From Eudorina sp. 2006-703-Eu-15 (Eukaryota > Chlorophyta > Chlorophyceae > Chlamydomonadales > Volvocaceae): DNA of 64,000 bases. The notes beneath the pieces were generated by a model. That model searched no databases. It was not told the origin of the DNA and worked only from the letters and a program-made list of their open reading frames with translations. Shown here in pieces: positions 1 to 11,374 of this stretch. Positions within the stretch are counted from its first letter, which is position 1. The number at the start of each line of letters is the position of its first letter. Made by a program: the position numbers and the translations under genes. The stretch is taken from the NCBI GenBank assembly GCA_003117195.1, contig BDSI01000010.1, positions 412,779 through 476,778 on the forward strand, in the 5' to 3' direction.

Positions 1-3000
1 GGGGGTGGCGGCGGCGGAGGTGGCGGTGGTGGCGGTGGTGGTAGCGGGATTAGGGGATAAGGCGGTGTACGCGGGGGCGGGGGAGGGGGCGGGGGTGGAG
101 GGGGCGGCGGATATGGAGGAGGCGGCCGAGGCGACGGTGGCGGCGGGGGCGGGGCGGCGGCGGGGGCGGGGCAGGGGCATGGATGGCGGCGACGGGGACG
201 GCGGTGGTGAAGGGGGCGGCGGCGATGGGGACCAGTTCCCCGGGCAGCAGTCGTTTTCCGTGTTGAACAGGCCGATGTCGCAGTTCTCAGGTGTCGTACC
301 GCAGAGCTGCTCCAATGTCGTACAGCCCGCGCCCAGCGAGTTAGAACCCAGGCGGACGCACACTCGAGCGCCATCTGCCGTACTTATGTTCAGGCCCAGG
401 CCCACGATCTTCAAGATGGTGCCGTACATCTGTCCCTCCGCATTCCGCTTCGCTGGGTTGATGGTCGGGTACGACAGAGTCCGCGGGCGGCCACCCAGGG
501 GGGTGACCGTCGCCCACAGGTACACCCCGGAGACATCGCACTCGGGCCGGCTGTTGATCTGTGTGTGCGTGTGCGTGTGTGTGTATGTGTTTGCGTGGGT
601 GGGGGGGCGGGGGCCGGGGGGGGGCGGGGGAGTGGGTGGAATGAACAGGAATGAAAGTATGGATAATGGAAAGGCTGTGAAAGGCCGCGGATGGAAGGCC
701 CGCCGCCGGCGCTTTGGCAAGACGCCCGACGAGGGAGGGAAGGGGGGGAGGGGGGTATAGGAAATTGGTAGACAGGCGCGGGGGCTGTTGAGGTGTCGAT
801 GAGGGGTCGGGGCCGCGAGGGCGGCTGCACCGGCCACACATACACACACACACACACTCCCCACCGGTAAGTATACTTCTTGGTGCTTGGTTTGGGTCGG
901 GCGGGTCTCTCAGCTAAACACACCCCACCGGCCACACACACCCCACCGGCCACACACACACCACCGGCCGCCCCAACCCAAAGGCCACAATCAATACAGC
1001 TGCGCCGGCAGGCGTGCTTGCGATGCGTGTGTTACTCGGCGGGCAGGGCAGGGGTGCGTGGCATTCGATGGGCTGGGCAGGGGGGGCCCAAGCAACGGCT
1101 TTTCCCGTTTGCTTCCATCAAGAGTGCAATCGACCCATGCCCCACCACAAAGTAACAGAATGGCTGCGGTAGGTGTACGGAGAACGTGTAGTGGTTCTGG
1201 AGCGATCCGAGATCGGTAACATCAGCTTGCAAGCCGTCTTTAGTTACGACGGGTCACAACAGAACACTGGCTGGGCTTTCTGGCGGCGCTTTGGGCTGCT
1301 CCGCGGACGACTGCCGGTGCAGGTCGGCTGCCTTGGTGGCGGCACGGACTCACACCACAACGCTGTGCTGTGCCACCCGGGTGGACATGCTACAAGGATA
1401 GACGCACACCACAGCGTTGTGCTGTGCTGTGCTGTGAGTGCGATCCACTCGCGTTATATCCGCTCGCGTCATACATGGAGCGGACCCGGCTGCGAGCGAG
1501 TCGACGACGACCGAACACCGGAGACGATGCGAAGTAACGTAAAATGGTGCGTGCGAGCGGAAAGCGCGGATGCGAAGTCAGCAAGTGGGACAGGCAGATG
1601 CTGGTGGAGGTGGTGCAACGCGCAGGTGAAGGTGTAGAGCGGCAAGGGTTGTACGGCATATGAACAACGGCACAAGGACTAGATTCAAAGGCGCGAAAAA
1701 CAAAACATTTGTGACAATATGCACAGATTGTGGAAATGTGAAGGGCACACAAACTCCAAGTCCCGACAGCAATTATGGGTTTGGGTACGATGGAATGATG
1801 GGTAGCGACAGTAAAAAATGCGGAATGATAAGTTCAATATGTCCTGTAATGAAACAAAGCAACAAACAGTGAGGCATGCGATGCGCAATGAGGTGACATG
1901 AGATGAGCTGGCATGCGATGCGCAAATTCAATGGCGACACCTGACCCGCGCGCCGCTGTGGAGCTGAAGCGATGAGCGCAAATAACGCAGTTAGCGCGAC
2001 GTCGAAGAGGATAAGCTGCCGCACTGCTATAGCTGGAAGGCAACTTTTGGACTGCTGAGATCGGGCCTCGAAAACGATATCGGTCGCGGCGCAGCCTAGA
2101 GAGACCGAGGAGACCAAAGCAGGCAGCGGGGCGAGGGTGGCGGTTAAGGGGCGTGCGATACTGCAATCCTAAATCCAAAAGAGCAGCCTAGGAACTGGCC
2201 AAACCCGGTCGGTGCTTGGGACGTGTGCAGCAGGGGCGGTAGCAGGACTAGTATAGAAGCGGGTCGATGGGTGTAACCGTTGGGGCCGCGGCCGGGGGCG
2301 CTAACCCGCCCCATACGGGAAACCGCCGAAGCACTCTCCCCCGGATTCGGGGGAGAGGGGCGTAAGGGGCCTCTGTCCCCTCGCTCTCAACCAAGGGCGC
2401 GCGCCTGATCCCTAGGGATCGGTGACAGCTGTGGCCCCTCAAGGGATGGGGCGGAAGCCCATCCCGGGCGGTCTGCGCCTCGCAGTCCGCTGTTCAACCT
2501 CCTCAAGTCCTTGCAACACCCAGGGCGCGTTCCTCAGCAATTCGGAGGCGCGCCCCTGCCCGGTGAGGTAAAACTAGCCTGGTCTCGCGTCCCAACCTAA
2601 TCGTACTAGCTAAGGTTGCACCCTCCGGCAGGCCTGCCCGCCCAGCTGAGTCCCAGCGGGGCGTCTCGCACGCGTCAGACCTTGTTGGGTCCGGGTATGC
2701 AGTCGGGCGCTCCATGATGGGGCTATGGTTTGCACAAGGCAGCACATCACCACGTAAGCATCCCTGTCGTACACCCCTTCCCGTCGCAAGCGGCCCTCGC
2801 CTACACGTCCCGCTGCCAACTCCCACTGGTCTGGCCCTACCCTCCTCGGGCACCCACGGATCCCCTACGTGCCCGGGAGTGGGCTTCCCTAGTCCGAATC
2901 CCTACACCCTAGAGCCTCGCGCTGCTATCTATCCATCAAGAGTCTACGTCTACTGGCTGCACGCAGCGGATCCGGCCGTCCACCACCGATAGGATTGGGT

Positions 3001-5290
3001 GGTCCGGTCCCACCCCTTCCCATCCCCGTCGCGGTCGGCCCAGTTCTGCCAAACTGGCGACCCGCTGCCAGAACTCCATGACTGCGCGCGCCTTAGCTAT
3101 ATCTACCGGCGACGGGGCAGCCGGCGCCCCCGGCACGGGTTGTGTGCCCCCGTTGCGGGTCGCTGCAAGTAGCCCAACCCTCGCCCGCTCCATGGCCGTC
3201 AGCGCCGCTAGGGCAATGATATCCCAAACCCCTTGTTGCACCCCCTGCGGCGGCTCAGCCAGCCACACATTGGCTCGGGTGACGGGGCCCTGAACGTGTG
3301 CCCCGATCTGTTGTACCACTGCCTGAGCGACCGGGCATGCCCAGAAATGGTGTGCCCGTGGTGAACACGGGTGGGGCCCCGCGCCACCGTACCCGCCACA
3401 CCCACACGCCTCGGGGTGAGCGTTGTGTAGGTGGCTGTTGCCAGGCAGCGGGACCCTGTCAACCGCCACGCGCCACAGTGTTTCCTAGTGCTCCCGTTCC
3501 CACTTGATGGCCCAAAGCCGCTGTGGAGTGGCAGGCACGCTTGATGCGGGGGGGGGGTGCCGTAGGGCCAGCTACGCCGTGTGTGTGCGCCGTGTGTGTG
3601 TGTGTATGTGTGTGCGTGTGCACGACGAGCGTGTTGGGCCCACCATCACGCCAAAATAGCCCCCTGGGTCATCAAGAGTCCCCCCAATGCCCGAGGGTCC
3701 CCCGAGGTCCTCGAGGGCCCCCGGAGTGCCCAAGAGATCCCGAGCCCCCCCCCCCAAGGATCTACGAGGGCCCTCGAGGACCCTCAAGAGTCCTCGAGGG
3801 CCCGAAGAATATTCCCGAGGGCTCCTCAGTAGAGACCCGCCCGAGGGGCCCCGAGGGGCCCCCGGACTGTTCGGGGATCCGCAAGGGTCCCCTAGGGTTC
3901 CCGATGGGCCCCCCGTTGCGACCGAGGATCGTGGAGGGCCCTCGAGGGTCCCCCAAGGTCCGAAAGATTTCCCCATTCCCCCGGGGAGTCCTTAAGGGGC
4001 TTCAGGCTCCCCGAGGCGTCCCGGAATCCCTGAACGTCCCCGCGGGTCCCAGAGGGTCGCGGAGGGTCGCGGAGGGTCCTCGAGGGTCCCGGGGACCTGG
4101 GGTCCCCTCGGGGAGCCTGGGCGACCCATGGCGACCCTCGGGGACCGTCGGGTCCTCTGGACAATGGTGGTGATCAGCAGCGGGACGTGCCGCACTGGCA
4201 CGTCAGCAGCAGCAGCAGCAGCAGCAGCAACAGCAACAGCAGGAGCAGCAGGAGCAGCAGCAGCAAGAGCAGCAGCAGCAGCCTACCCCCTCTGCCGGCA
4301 TCCTGTGCGGTGTGTCTCCTTGCCCCGTTTGGAGCCCCGACCAGCCAGCCCCCCCTTGTTTTTCTTCTTTACCCCCGTCCCTTCCAAACCCCTCACTTTC
4401 TGTGCGCCAAAACCGCGAGATACGATATACTTGGTCCCGGATTGAGCTCCCCAGCCCTTCCGCCCTGAAAGAACCGCCACTCCTACTATAATTTCCTCCA
4501 GCCGTAATTTGTCCACTCTAAGGGTAATTGGTCCACACCCAGGCAGGTCCGTTCAGCGTGCCGCACTTGCGGTGAAGGCCCGAGATCCGCCGGGCGCGCC
4601 TGGCTGCTTGACTGCTCCTCGGGGTGCACGTTTTTGCTGCTCCTCTTCGGGAGTTACTTCGGGACATACTTCGGGACATACTTAGGGACATACATCGCGG
4701 GGCATGCCACTCTGCAGAGCCCGTGCGCCTTCGCGCCTCCGCGCCTCCTCGCCCGCCTCGGTGACGCAACGACAATAGGGGACACCAGACGAATCCCGGG
4801 TCCCTCCCCGCCAAGTGATTTTCGGTGGAGCTGGTGCTGTTTCCTGGAGAGGCAATCCTGGCGCATTGGTAACCTGGCGTGTTGGCCGCTATGGCTGCAT
4901 GATCCCCAAACCCTCACCCGCGGGTAGTGGAGGATGGGTGCGCACCCCTTGCTAGGGGTTGGTGAGATTTGGCGCCTAAGAAGCTGTCTGGGCCCGTTGG
5001 ATCGCCCCGGTCGGGACTAAGGGTCCACCTTGTAACGGTTGCAACAAACGGAGCCCCGCACCTCAAATTTGTGGAGATCGGCTTGGGTACAGCAGTAGTT
5101 GCTGCAGCCCGGGGGCTGGGAGACCCTGACGGTGAAGCAGTAGACTCCTTTGGCCGGGTTGGAGATGGAGGCGTCGAGGCTGTAAGCGCCCTGAGTTCTT
5201 TGGCACACACAGTAAGGGAACTCGTTGGGATTGGTGTCCCCCGTCGCTCTGACTCTGAGTGCTGCTTGCGCTCCTTGAAGGCATGTAATC
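1..5290 (-). CDS. Pherophorin (partial; 3' end off the left edge, two exons visible)
   Basis: Pherophorins are secreted hydroxyproline-rich glycoproteins of the volvocine extracellular matrix. Two minus-strand exons are visible. Exon 5062-5290 (acceptor CAG at 5293-5291, donor GT at 5061-5060) reads NEFPYCVCQRTQGAYSLD, then GVYCFTVRV, then CSNYCCTQADLHKFE. This is the Cys pattern of the N-terminal half of a pherophorin domain (DUF3707). Exon 558 downward (acceptor CAG at 561-559) continues in phase as INSRPECDVSGVYLWATV, then GLGLNISTADGARVCVRLGS, CTTLEQLC and NDCCPG, which is the C-terminal half. A Ser-Pro-rich rod follows and leaves the window. The first exon(s) with the signal peptide were not found upstream of 5290. 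The intron is about 4.5 kb and contains retroelement sequence. The Pro-rich frame changes near 150-175, so the rod is either damaged or misread. Domain identity is from remembered family motifs; joining the exons is inference supported by phase. Confidence 0.75.
2250..3495 (-). mobile_element. L1-like non-LTR retrotransposon fragment (ORF2 C-terminus and probable 3' UTR)
   Basis: Between about 3490 and 2936 the minus strand encodes the end of a non-LTR retrotransposon ORF2: LWRVAVDRVPLPGNSHLHN, then CGCGGY, HHFWACPVAQAV and NVWLAEPPQGVQQGVWD. This is the Cys/His zinc-binding tail (zf-RVT type) that follows the reverse transcriptase in L1-clade elements. A TAG lies in frame just upstream, so the copy is 5' truncated. 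No reverse transcriptase or endonuclease region is present. The same protein tail occurs at 27270-27753. Sequence down to about 2250 is GC-rich with no gene and is probably its 3' UTR; the exact 3' end was not identified. The fragment lies inside the large pherophorin intron, in the same orientation as the gene. Confidence 0.75.
3655..4150. repeat. Degenerate GGG/CCC-rich direct and inverted repeat
   Basis: About 500 bp made of imperfect units of the type GAGGGTCCCC / CCCGAGGGCC, with many internal short palindromes (for example CCTCGAGG). All six frames are open for long stretches and give collagen-like GPRGP strings, which is an artefact of composition. It lies in the pherophorin intron. 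Confidence 0.7.
4201..4281. repeat. (AGC)n / (CAG)n microsatellite
   Basis: Imperfect AGC triplet run interrupted by AAC and AGG triplets, within the large pherophorin intron. Confidence 0.85.
4935..5042 (+). repeat. Dispersed short retroelement-like repeat, copy 1
   Basis: A segment of about 105 bp contains GGGCCCGTTGG, CCGGTCGGGA and GGGTCCACCTTGTAACGGTT. It recurs at 36858-36958, and its 3' end recurs at 43203-43238. It looks like a SINE or the 3' end of a LINE. This copy ends only about 20 bp from the donor site of the pherophorin exon at 5062-5290. Confidence 0.55.
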
Positions 5291-7097
5291 CTGTGGGGCC
5301 CGGACGCGGTTCATGGGCTGTCGGGAAGAGATGCGGGCTGAGCCACCGCCGACATCCAACAGATATTGCGGGCACAACGCATGACACCGACCAGGAAGTT
5401 TACATAGTTACAATATCAGCTGCGAAGAAAGCAATTGGATATGCAAATTAGATTGCAGCAACACTTTGCGCGCCAAACTGTAAAGCAACCACCTATTGAC
5501 AAGTATGGCGTTCCCCATGTTTTCAGTTTCCCAAGTTGTCCTGATGGTGATGCATATTTGCCTGCCCCGCAAGACCTACCAAAAAGCCAACGTGAGCAGG
5601 GCGCCGACGCGAGCCGAACCAAGACGCATCCACCGAAAATTGGTAGATGCAGATGATTGTAGCAAACAATCTGGTTTTGGTACGTGTGAAACAAAATTGG
5701 TCGGCCCTATTGACCTGGCAGTGACAGATTGATGGCCCTTCCTAGCCATTTCATGGGTTCCTTGTCCACATCAAACATGGTATGGCCATGGTGCATGACC
5801 ATAGCTCATAGTACAATCAATATATTGCAATGTCGCAGCGTCTTTAGCCGTTTCAAGGTAAACCGTAGAAACCTCCACGAAACGTCGATAGTCGATAGTT
5901 CAGCCAACGCAAAACTGAGGCTACATTTAGAGGAATTTCATGCCGCTTGGTGAGCCAAATATAAAATTAAATTACCTTATGTGAGCAAACGGGAAGATGA
6001 GTCAAATGTCCTGATATATTACGGAGGTTGGCGGCAGGCACACTTTCCAGAATGGCGATTGCGGATGTCTCATTCCAGACAGGAACACCCCATTCGCAGA
6101 GGACAAAATCAATATGATTGTTACTCATTGGGTTACGGCAGTTATCTCCACAGGCTGTACTTTCGTCCTGCCAGCTGGGCATGGACGGGCGCTCCCGTAG
6201 AATGAGAAGACCTGAGGACACGACCGTGGATGTGCACAGCAGTCCCTTCTAGGAATCAATCCAGACAACTGTTCCTCGTCGTCTTTCCGGGCGCCACCTT
6301 TCCCCGCCGATTGGCAGCAGGATCAGTCGGTAAATTGAACGGTATTTGTGACGCAGGTTACCTCCCGAGTCCCGACCCAGCTTCGGCATAATCAAAGTCG
6401 TATGACATCCTGTAAGGCAAAAGGAATCTTCGCTGTGGCCGGACGTTTCTAATGTATTTGTTTTTCATTTTTGCGCGGCGAGGCACCCGCCGTTCGTCGC
6501 GGCTCGTAATGTGATCTAGCCGTGACGGTCCTTGCTGGTTTACAACGCATCGCACGCAGCCCCGCGGGCCATCACGGAGGCGCCTGGTACTCTTCAGGTG
6601 CTTTCCTTTGTAGGATCCTGCCGCGGCCGAGATCGGTTGCGGCGGGAAGAGCCGCGGACTCGTACACACCGCGTCTCCAGCACTTCCACGCCCTCGTCAC
6701 GGGACCAATCGATCTGCCGACCCACGCCGCGTCCGGGGAATATGAGGTGACGCCGCGGCAATCGCCTGTAATGACGAGGAATGACGCCCCTGATGTATGG
6801 CATTACGGCATTATGTTCTCAAGAATCGCCCAGGGCCCAACCCTTAATGAATATGTTGCAGTGTGCTCAGCTCAGCTATCCAGGCAATCAAGCGGCAACT
6901 GAGCATCCCGCCAATGAAGCTACAGAGCACAAACAATATGCGGGCTTCCTTCACTCAGATTCTTGTGACTATTTCCACGGCACTGGCACTGTCCTGTCAG
7001 CTTGGCACCCCGCGAACCAAGTACGTGTATTTGGTCTTGTCATTTGGCATTCAACGCCTTTGCAACACCGCAATCACGCAGCGTTGCTTGCTTACTG

Positions 7098-7145
7098 ACT
7101 GAATGGCCGTTACAGCGGACCTCAAAGGGATCACCGGTGCTTACC
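7098..7145 (-). repeat. Retroelement 3'-end repeat (GGTCCGCTGTAAC family)
   Basis: Reads TGAATGGCCGTTACAGCGG on the plus strand, then CTCAAAGGGATCACCGG. This is a diverged reverse complement of the 3' end of the L1-like element at 27270-28295. Confidence 0.6.
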
Positions 7146-7475
7146 GGATTCCGTCCGTGTTGTCTGATTGTGCCGCCGGGATACGCCGAGATCGATCAGC
7201 GCAGGGCCATGCAGGACGGGCGACTTCGTACGCGCTGCCAAGCAAACGGTGACGGTGAGTAGCAGGCCTGGACGCAGTCGCGAGTCTGTCTGCTGCATGC
7301 AGGACAACGGTCACTTTGTCATTTGCTGTATGAGTCATTGAGTTGTGCCGTCCACTAACACAGAGCACAACCCCCCATCATCACCAGCTCCTCGGGGCGT
7401 CCGAGACTCTTGTCCCAATGGCACCTGCCGCCCAGGATGCGATGAGTACCGAAGTTCACGTGATCTAGCAGAGGG

Positions 7476-7555
7476 CCCAGCAACCCAGCAGCCCAGCAAC
7501 CCAGCAGCCCAGCAACCCAGCAGCCCAGCAACCCAGCAGCCCAGCAACCCAGCAG
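7476..7555. repeat. 16-bp tandem repeat
   Basis: About five head-to-tail copies of CCCAGCAACCCAGCAG. No coding role was seen. Confidence 0.9.
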
Positions 7556-8583
7556 TCGTTCGAATACCAATGCCAACAACCCAAACCCACCCCTGCCCGG
7601 CCCATTCCGGTGGAAGGCATGAACGGCGCCCGCAGCTGCCTCCTGGAACCCGCTGCCACGACACCGTCCTTCCCTCTTGGCCCCCTCTGCCACGAAACCG
7701 TCCGGACCCTCCAGCCTGCGTCAGCCCCTAGCCCGCCCTCCCGTTTTCAAACCGCGCCAGTGGCCGGAACCATGTGATGAGCAACCAGCGCGTCCTGTGT
7801 TATGATCAGCAACACCCGTCACACGCGCAGTGCCTGACAGAGCGGAGGACGTGACCCCCAAGGTTCCGCATCTACGTACGGTACCTCGTACATGGCAACC
7901 AAATTCTGCTGGTCCCATCTCGGAACTTTCGCGCTGTTCCCTTCTGTATAAATTCTTGCAACCCCCGCATCACAAGCTTGCGCGACACACGCGGGTAGGT
8001 AGGACCTCCGTACATTCATGAGCGCGCCCACCTTCCAGGTAAAGCAAGGTTACAAGCCAAATCTTCGTGCATTATTTTGAAATATTTGTCATCGGGAGGC
8101 CCTGTAGTGGAACCGGAAAACATTTTTTATAATCCTATTTTAAAGTTAAAAGAAGAAGACACACAAAAACGGTGCATGTGGCCATAGCTACTGAATATGC
8201 GTAGATTAATCATAAATGTTGTATGTCCTTATATCAACCTTTGTGATGTGCAGAGATGCCTGAGACCTATTCGTATGATGCCGTATTCGCTGACGACGAC
8301 GGCTGTGACCTGTCAACCTGCGGGTCTGTCATTGGCACGCATTGACCATAATAACTCTCCCTCCTCTAAATTTTGCGACCGCAAGTGTCGTACATCGCAT
8401 GGATCTGCTAGGCTGGAGGCCCTTGGGTCACGAATCACTGAGGGGCCAACTAAACACCAATACTGCAATCAACTTTCAATCATCGCAAATACTAATACAT
8501 TATACGGGATCCTCCGCCCTGAACTACAGTGAAATTACTCCCAATGTTGCATAGCTCCAAGCAGTTCATGTGTAGACACCGAT

Positions 8584-11374
8584 ATGACGACCATTCAAAC
8601 TCTGGACATCTGCACTGTATTCCGTGAGCTCAGCGTTCCCGCGGGGAACGTCCTGTCGCAGAGGTTTTGTGAGGATGGCGGTCTTAGCGCAGTCCGGTTG
8701 GTTTGCAAGGAATTTCGCAGTTTTGTGGACTCAACCGTCGAAATGTTCACGCTCGCTTTGGCGCCTCAGCACAAGCGCTTGGTCGAGGCGGGACACAGGC
8801 CGCCAACCCTTTCCCGCTGCCGTGTCCTGGACCTGAGACGGGATGCGGCAACGACTGCGTCCGTTTTGCGGCTGGCTGTTATGGCTATGCCGCATCGCAT
8901 GCGGACTCGCATCACTGCCCTGACTGTGTCGGTGCGGGAGAAAGCGTGCGCAGGCCTGCAAGCCGCCGTCACTGCCGTGCTTACCTGCCTGCCAGCTCTG
9001 CGCACCGTTAACCTCGGCTCGGGCTACTTCTGGTCACCGCAAGATAAGCTGCTGTACGACAAGCTGTTGTACAGCACGCTCGCATCGCTGCCCCTCCTTG
9101 AGTCGCTGTGTGTGCCCAGCCTGAGCTTCGTGAGCCACCTCGCTGCAGCCACGTCGGCATCAGGGGGCAGCGCTGGTGGCTGCCACGTCGCCGGCAGCAG
9201 CATCAGCAATGGCAGCAGCAGCAGCAACAGCAACAGCAACGTTGGTGGTAGTGACAGTGACGGTGCCCCCAAACTCAAGTCCTTGGTGATTACCGATGGC
9301 CGTGGCTGCACTCTCTCCTCAGCGTCGCCCACGACCTTTCGCGCTTGGTGCACCTCGTCAAACTGGACGTCAGCAGCTGCTCGGGCTCCGAGGCATGGCC
9401 CTGCCCCTGAAACACTTGCCGCCCCGCCTGGAGACACTCGTCCTCCGGGAGCTCACCCTAAGGCTCCGCTCCGGAGCCATCGAAAGGGTCGAGGTAGTCA
9501 GCTTCGATGTGGAGGTGGGCTACTTGTGGATACAGCAGCTGCTGAGCAGCAGGGCTGTGGGGCGCCGTGTCCCGTGCCTGACCTTCGCCAGTGTGCGGTG
9601 CGGTGCGTGGCCTCGGTCCTCCGAGCCGCTGACGGAGATCCTGAGCCGCTGTCAGCGCGTGGAGGTGGACATCCTTCAAATCCAGTCAGATGCGACGGAG
9701 GGCTCAGTGTACGGCACCTTGAACCTGCTGGGACGCTGGCCGCGGCGCTGTGAGATCGGCACTAATTCCGACCGCTACATCTGCACTTTGGATCTCCCGT
9801 GGGCGGGTGCGCCATTCCTGCCGGGGGACCAATCCAGGCCGCCGGTCTCTCTACCGCCGCTGCTGCCGTCGGAGCCCGCCCGACCAGCGCCTCATCATCC
9901 CTCGCAGCCGGAGCAGCCACAGCAGCAATGGCAGCAGCACCAGGCCGGGCAGCCTATCGATGGGGCGTCTGGCAGGCCCGTGTCTAAGGCGGATGCGGAG
10001 GAGGTCAGCGAGGGAGGGGTGCAGGAAGGCAGTGACGACGAGCAGGGCGATGACGAAGAGGTGGAAGAAGAAGCCGAGGAGGAAGATGAGCTGGAGGCGT
10101 TTCTGGACGGCATCGTGGGCGACTTCATCAGCACGCGCTCTCATCTCGGACGTCCAGTCCGTCGTTCGTGATGGCGGCGGGGGTGGCGGAGGCAGTGACA
10201 TCGACGGCGGCGGCGGCGGCAGCAGCGGGCGCAGCGGCGGCAGGCCATCCAGGGTGCTGCTGTTACGGGGCCAGCGCGTTTCACAGCTGCTGTCAGCTCC
10301 CGGCGAGAAGCTCGACGCCTGGCTGCAGCGCCTGTTCCGATTCATCCAGGATCCCTCATTCCACCGCGTGTGCGCCAATAACCTGACGGAAGGGCGCTTG
10401 AGTGATGCCCTACACGGAAGCTACCTCGCGCTGCCCAAGCACCAAGCGGTGTTGGTGTGCTTCGATGAGCCCTCAGTCGCGCACACGTTTGCGGCTGCGG
10501 CGATGATGGCTGAGGGCTTGGTGTCCAACTCGGCTGCAGCGCTGGCGACCGCGCCAGCGCTGATGGCGCCGGCCGCGTCCCTCCAGGTGGTCATGGTCCC
10601 CGACGAGCTGTACGGGCGCGACCCGGAGGATTGCGGTCTGGACGCATGCGACGTACTGTCCGGGATCCTGGAGCCGGTGAGTCTAGCTGATGGGGGGCTG
10701 ATGGGGGCCTAGGGGCTGGCAGGTTCGTCTCAGGCGGTGTCGTGGGGAGATAAGCCGGCAGATGCAGGGAGGGTGCGGGTTTGCTGTGCAGTTCTAAGGA
10801 TGTACGACACACACACATACATACACATACATACACACACACACACTGCGAGCCGCGGCGTCCTTCCTTCATACTCACACATTTCTACATAGGCACCTAG
10901 GAACCCACTCCTTATGACGAAGCCGACATATATCGTGACGGGTCGAAGCTTCTGCACCCTCCCGTGACCAACCCAACATACGACCTGCTCGCCCTGGTAA
11001 TCACGCACGCTCCTGACTCTTGATCTGTATGACGTTCTCCCCGTACAACTTGTCATCCCAACATGGCTTATCTTCCCACTACGGATGTTCGCCCCATCAC
11101 GTTGCCACCGCCATGCGGACCCCAACCCAGTTTACCGCGCGGCTGCGACCCCCTTTATCGGACGCAGGCGCTCGAGCAGATGTGGCGCCAGTACTGCCGG
11201 GAGGTGCGGGAGGGGGCCGCAGCCAGCGCCTGTGCCAACAACATGGAGGCCGGCAGGGGCCTCGGCCAATGTGCCTGCATCGACAGCCGCCTTACGGTGG
11301 CGCACCTGTGCCGGTTGGCAAAGCTCGGGGCTCGGATGGAGGATTTACTGAACAGGGAAACCGGTCTCGGGTAG
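8584..11374 (+). pseudogene. F-box-like/leucine-rich family copy A, frameshifted
   Basis: Closely related to intact copy B (14231-17205). The N-terminus is F-box-like (VFRELSVPAGNVL, then RLVCKEFRSFVD), followed by leucine-rich segments, an acidic stretch (DDEEVEEEAEEEDELE) and the family C-terminal module (VLLLRGQRVSQLL, then YLALPKHQAVLVCF). Against B, one base is missing near 9313-9320 and another near 9390. A further deletion near 10130-10160 puts a TGA at 10169-10171. Coding therefore moves through three frames. The final intron is still well formed: donor after 10676, acceptor before 11168, and exon 2 (11168-11374) reads ALEQMWRQYCREVREG. Long-read homopolymer errors could explain some shifts, but three independent ones favour a pseudogene. 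Confidence 0.7.
10805..10850. repeat. (CA)n/(CATA)n microsatellite in the intron of copy A
   Basis: ACACACACATACATAC-type run inside the intron between exon 1 and exon 2 of copy A. Confidence 0.85.

Larger units (their letters stand above)
5300..8580. other. Intergenic stretch with no supported gene
   Basis: No reading frame here shows recognisable motifs or a credible splice structure. Composition falls towards AT-rich near 5700-6100 and 8050-8580. The 5' end of the pherophorin gene on the minus strand may lie in the first few hundred bases, but no convincing signal-peptide exon was seen. The only identifiable items are a retroelement 3' end near 7100 and a tandem repeat near 7480. Confidence 0.5.

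Noticed and set aside
5..760. Long plus-strand open frame at the left edge
   Set aside because: It is the opposite strand of the pherophorin exon and its Pro-rich rod; Gly/Ala-rich translation is a composition effect.
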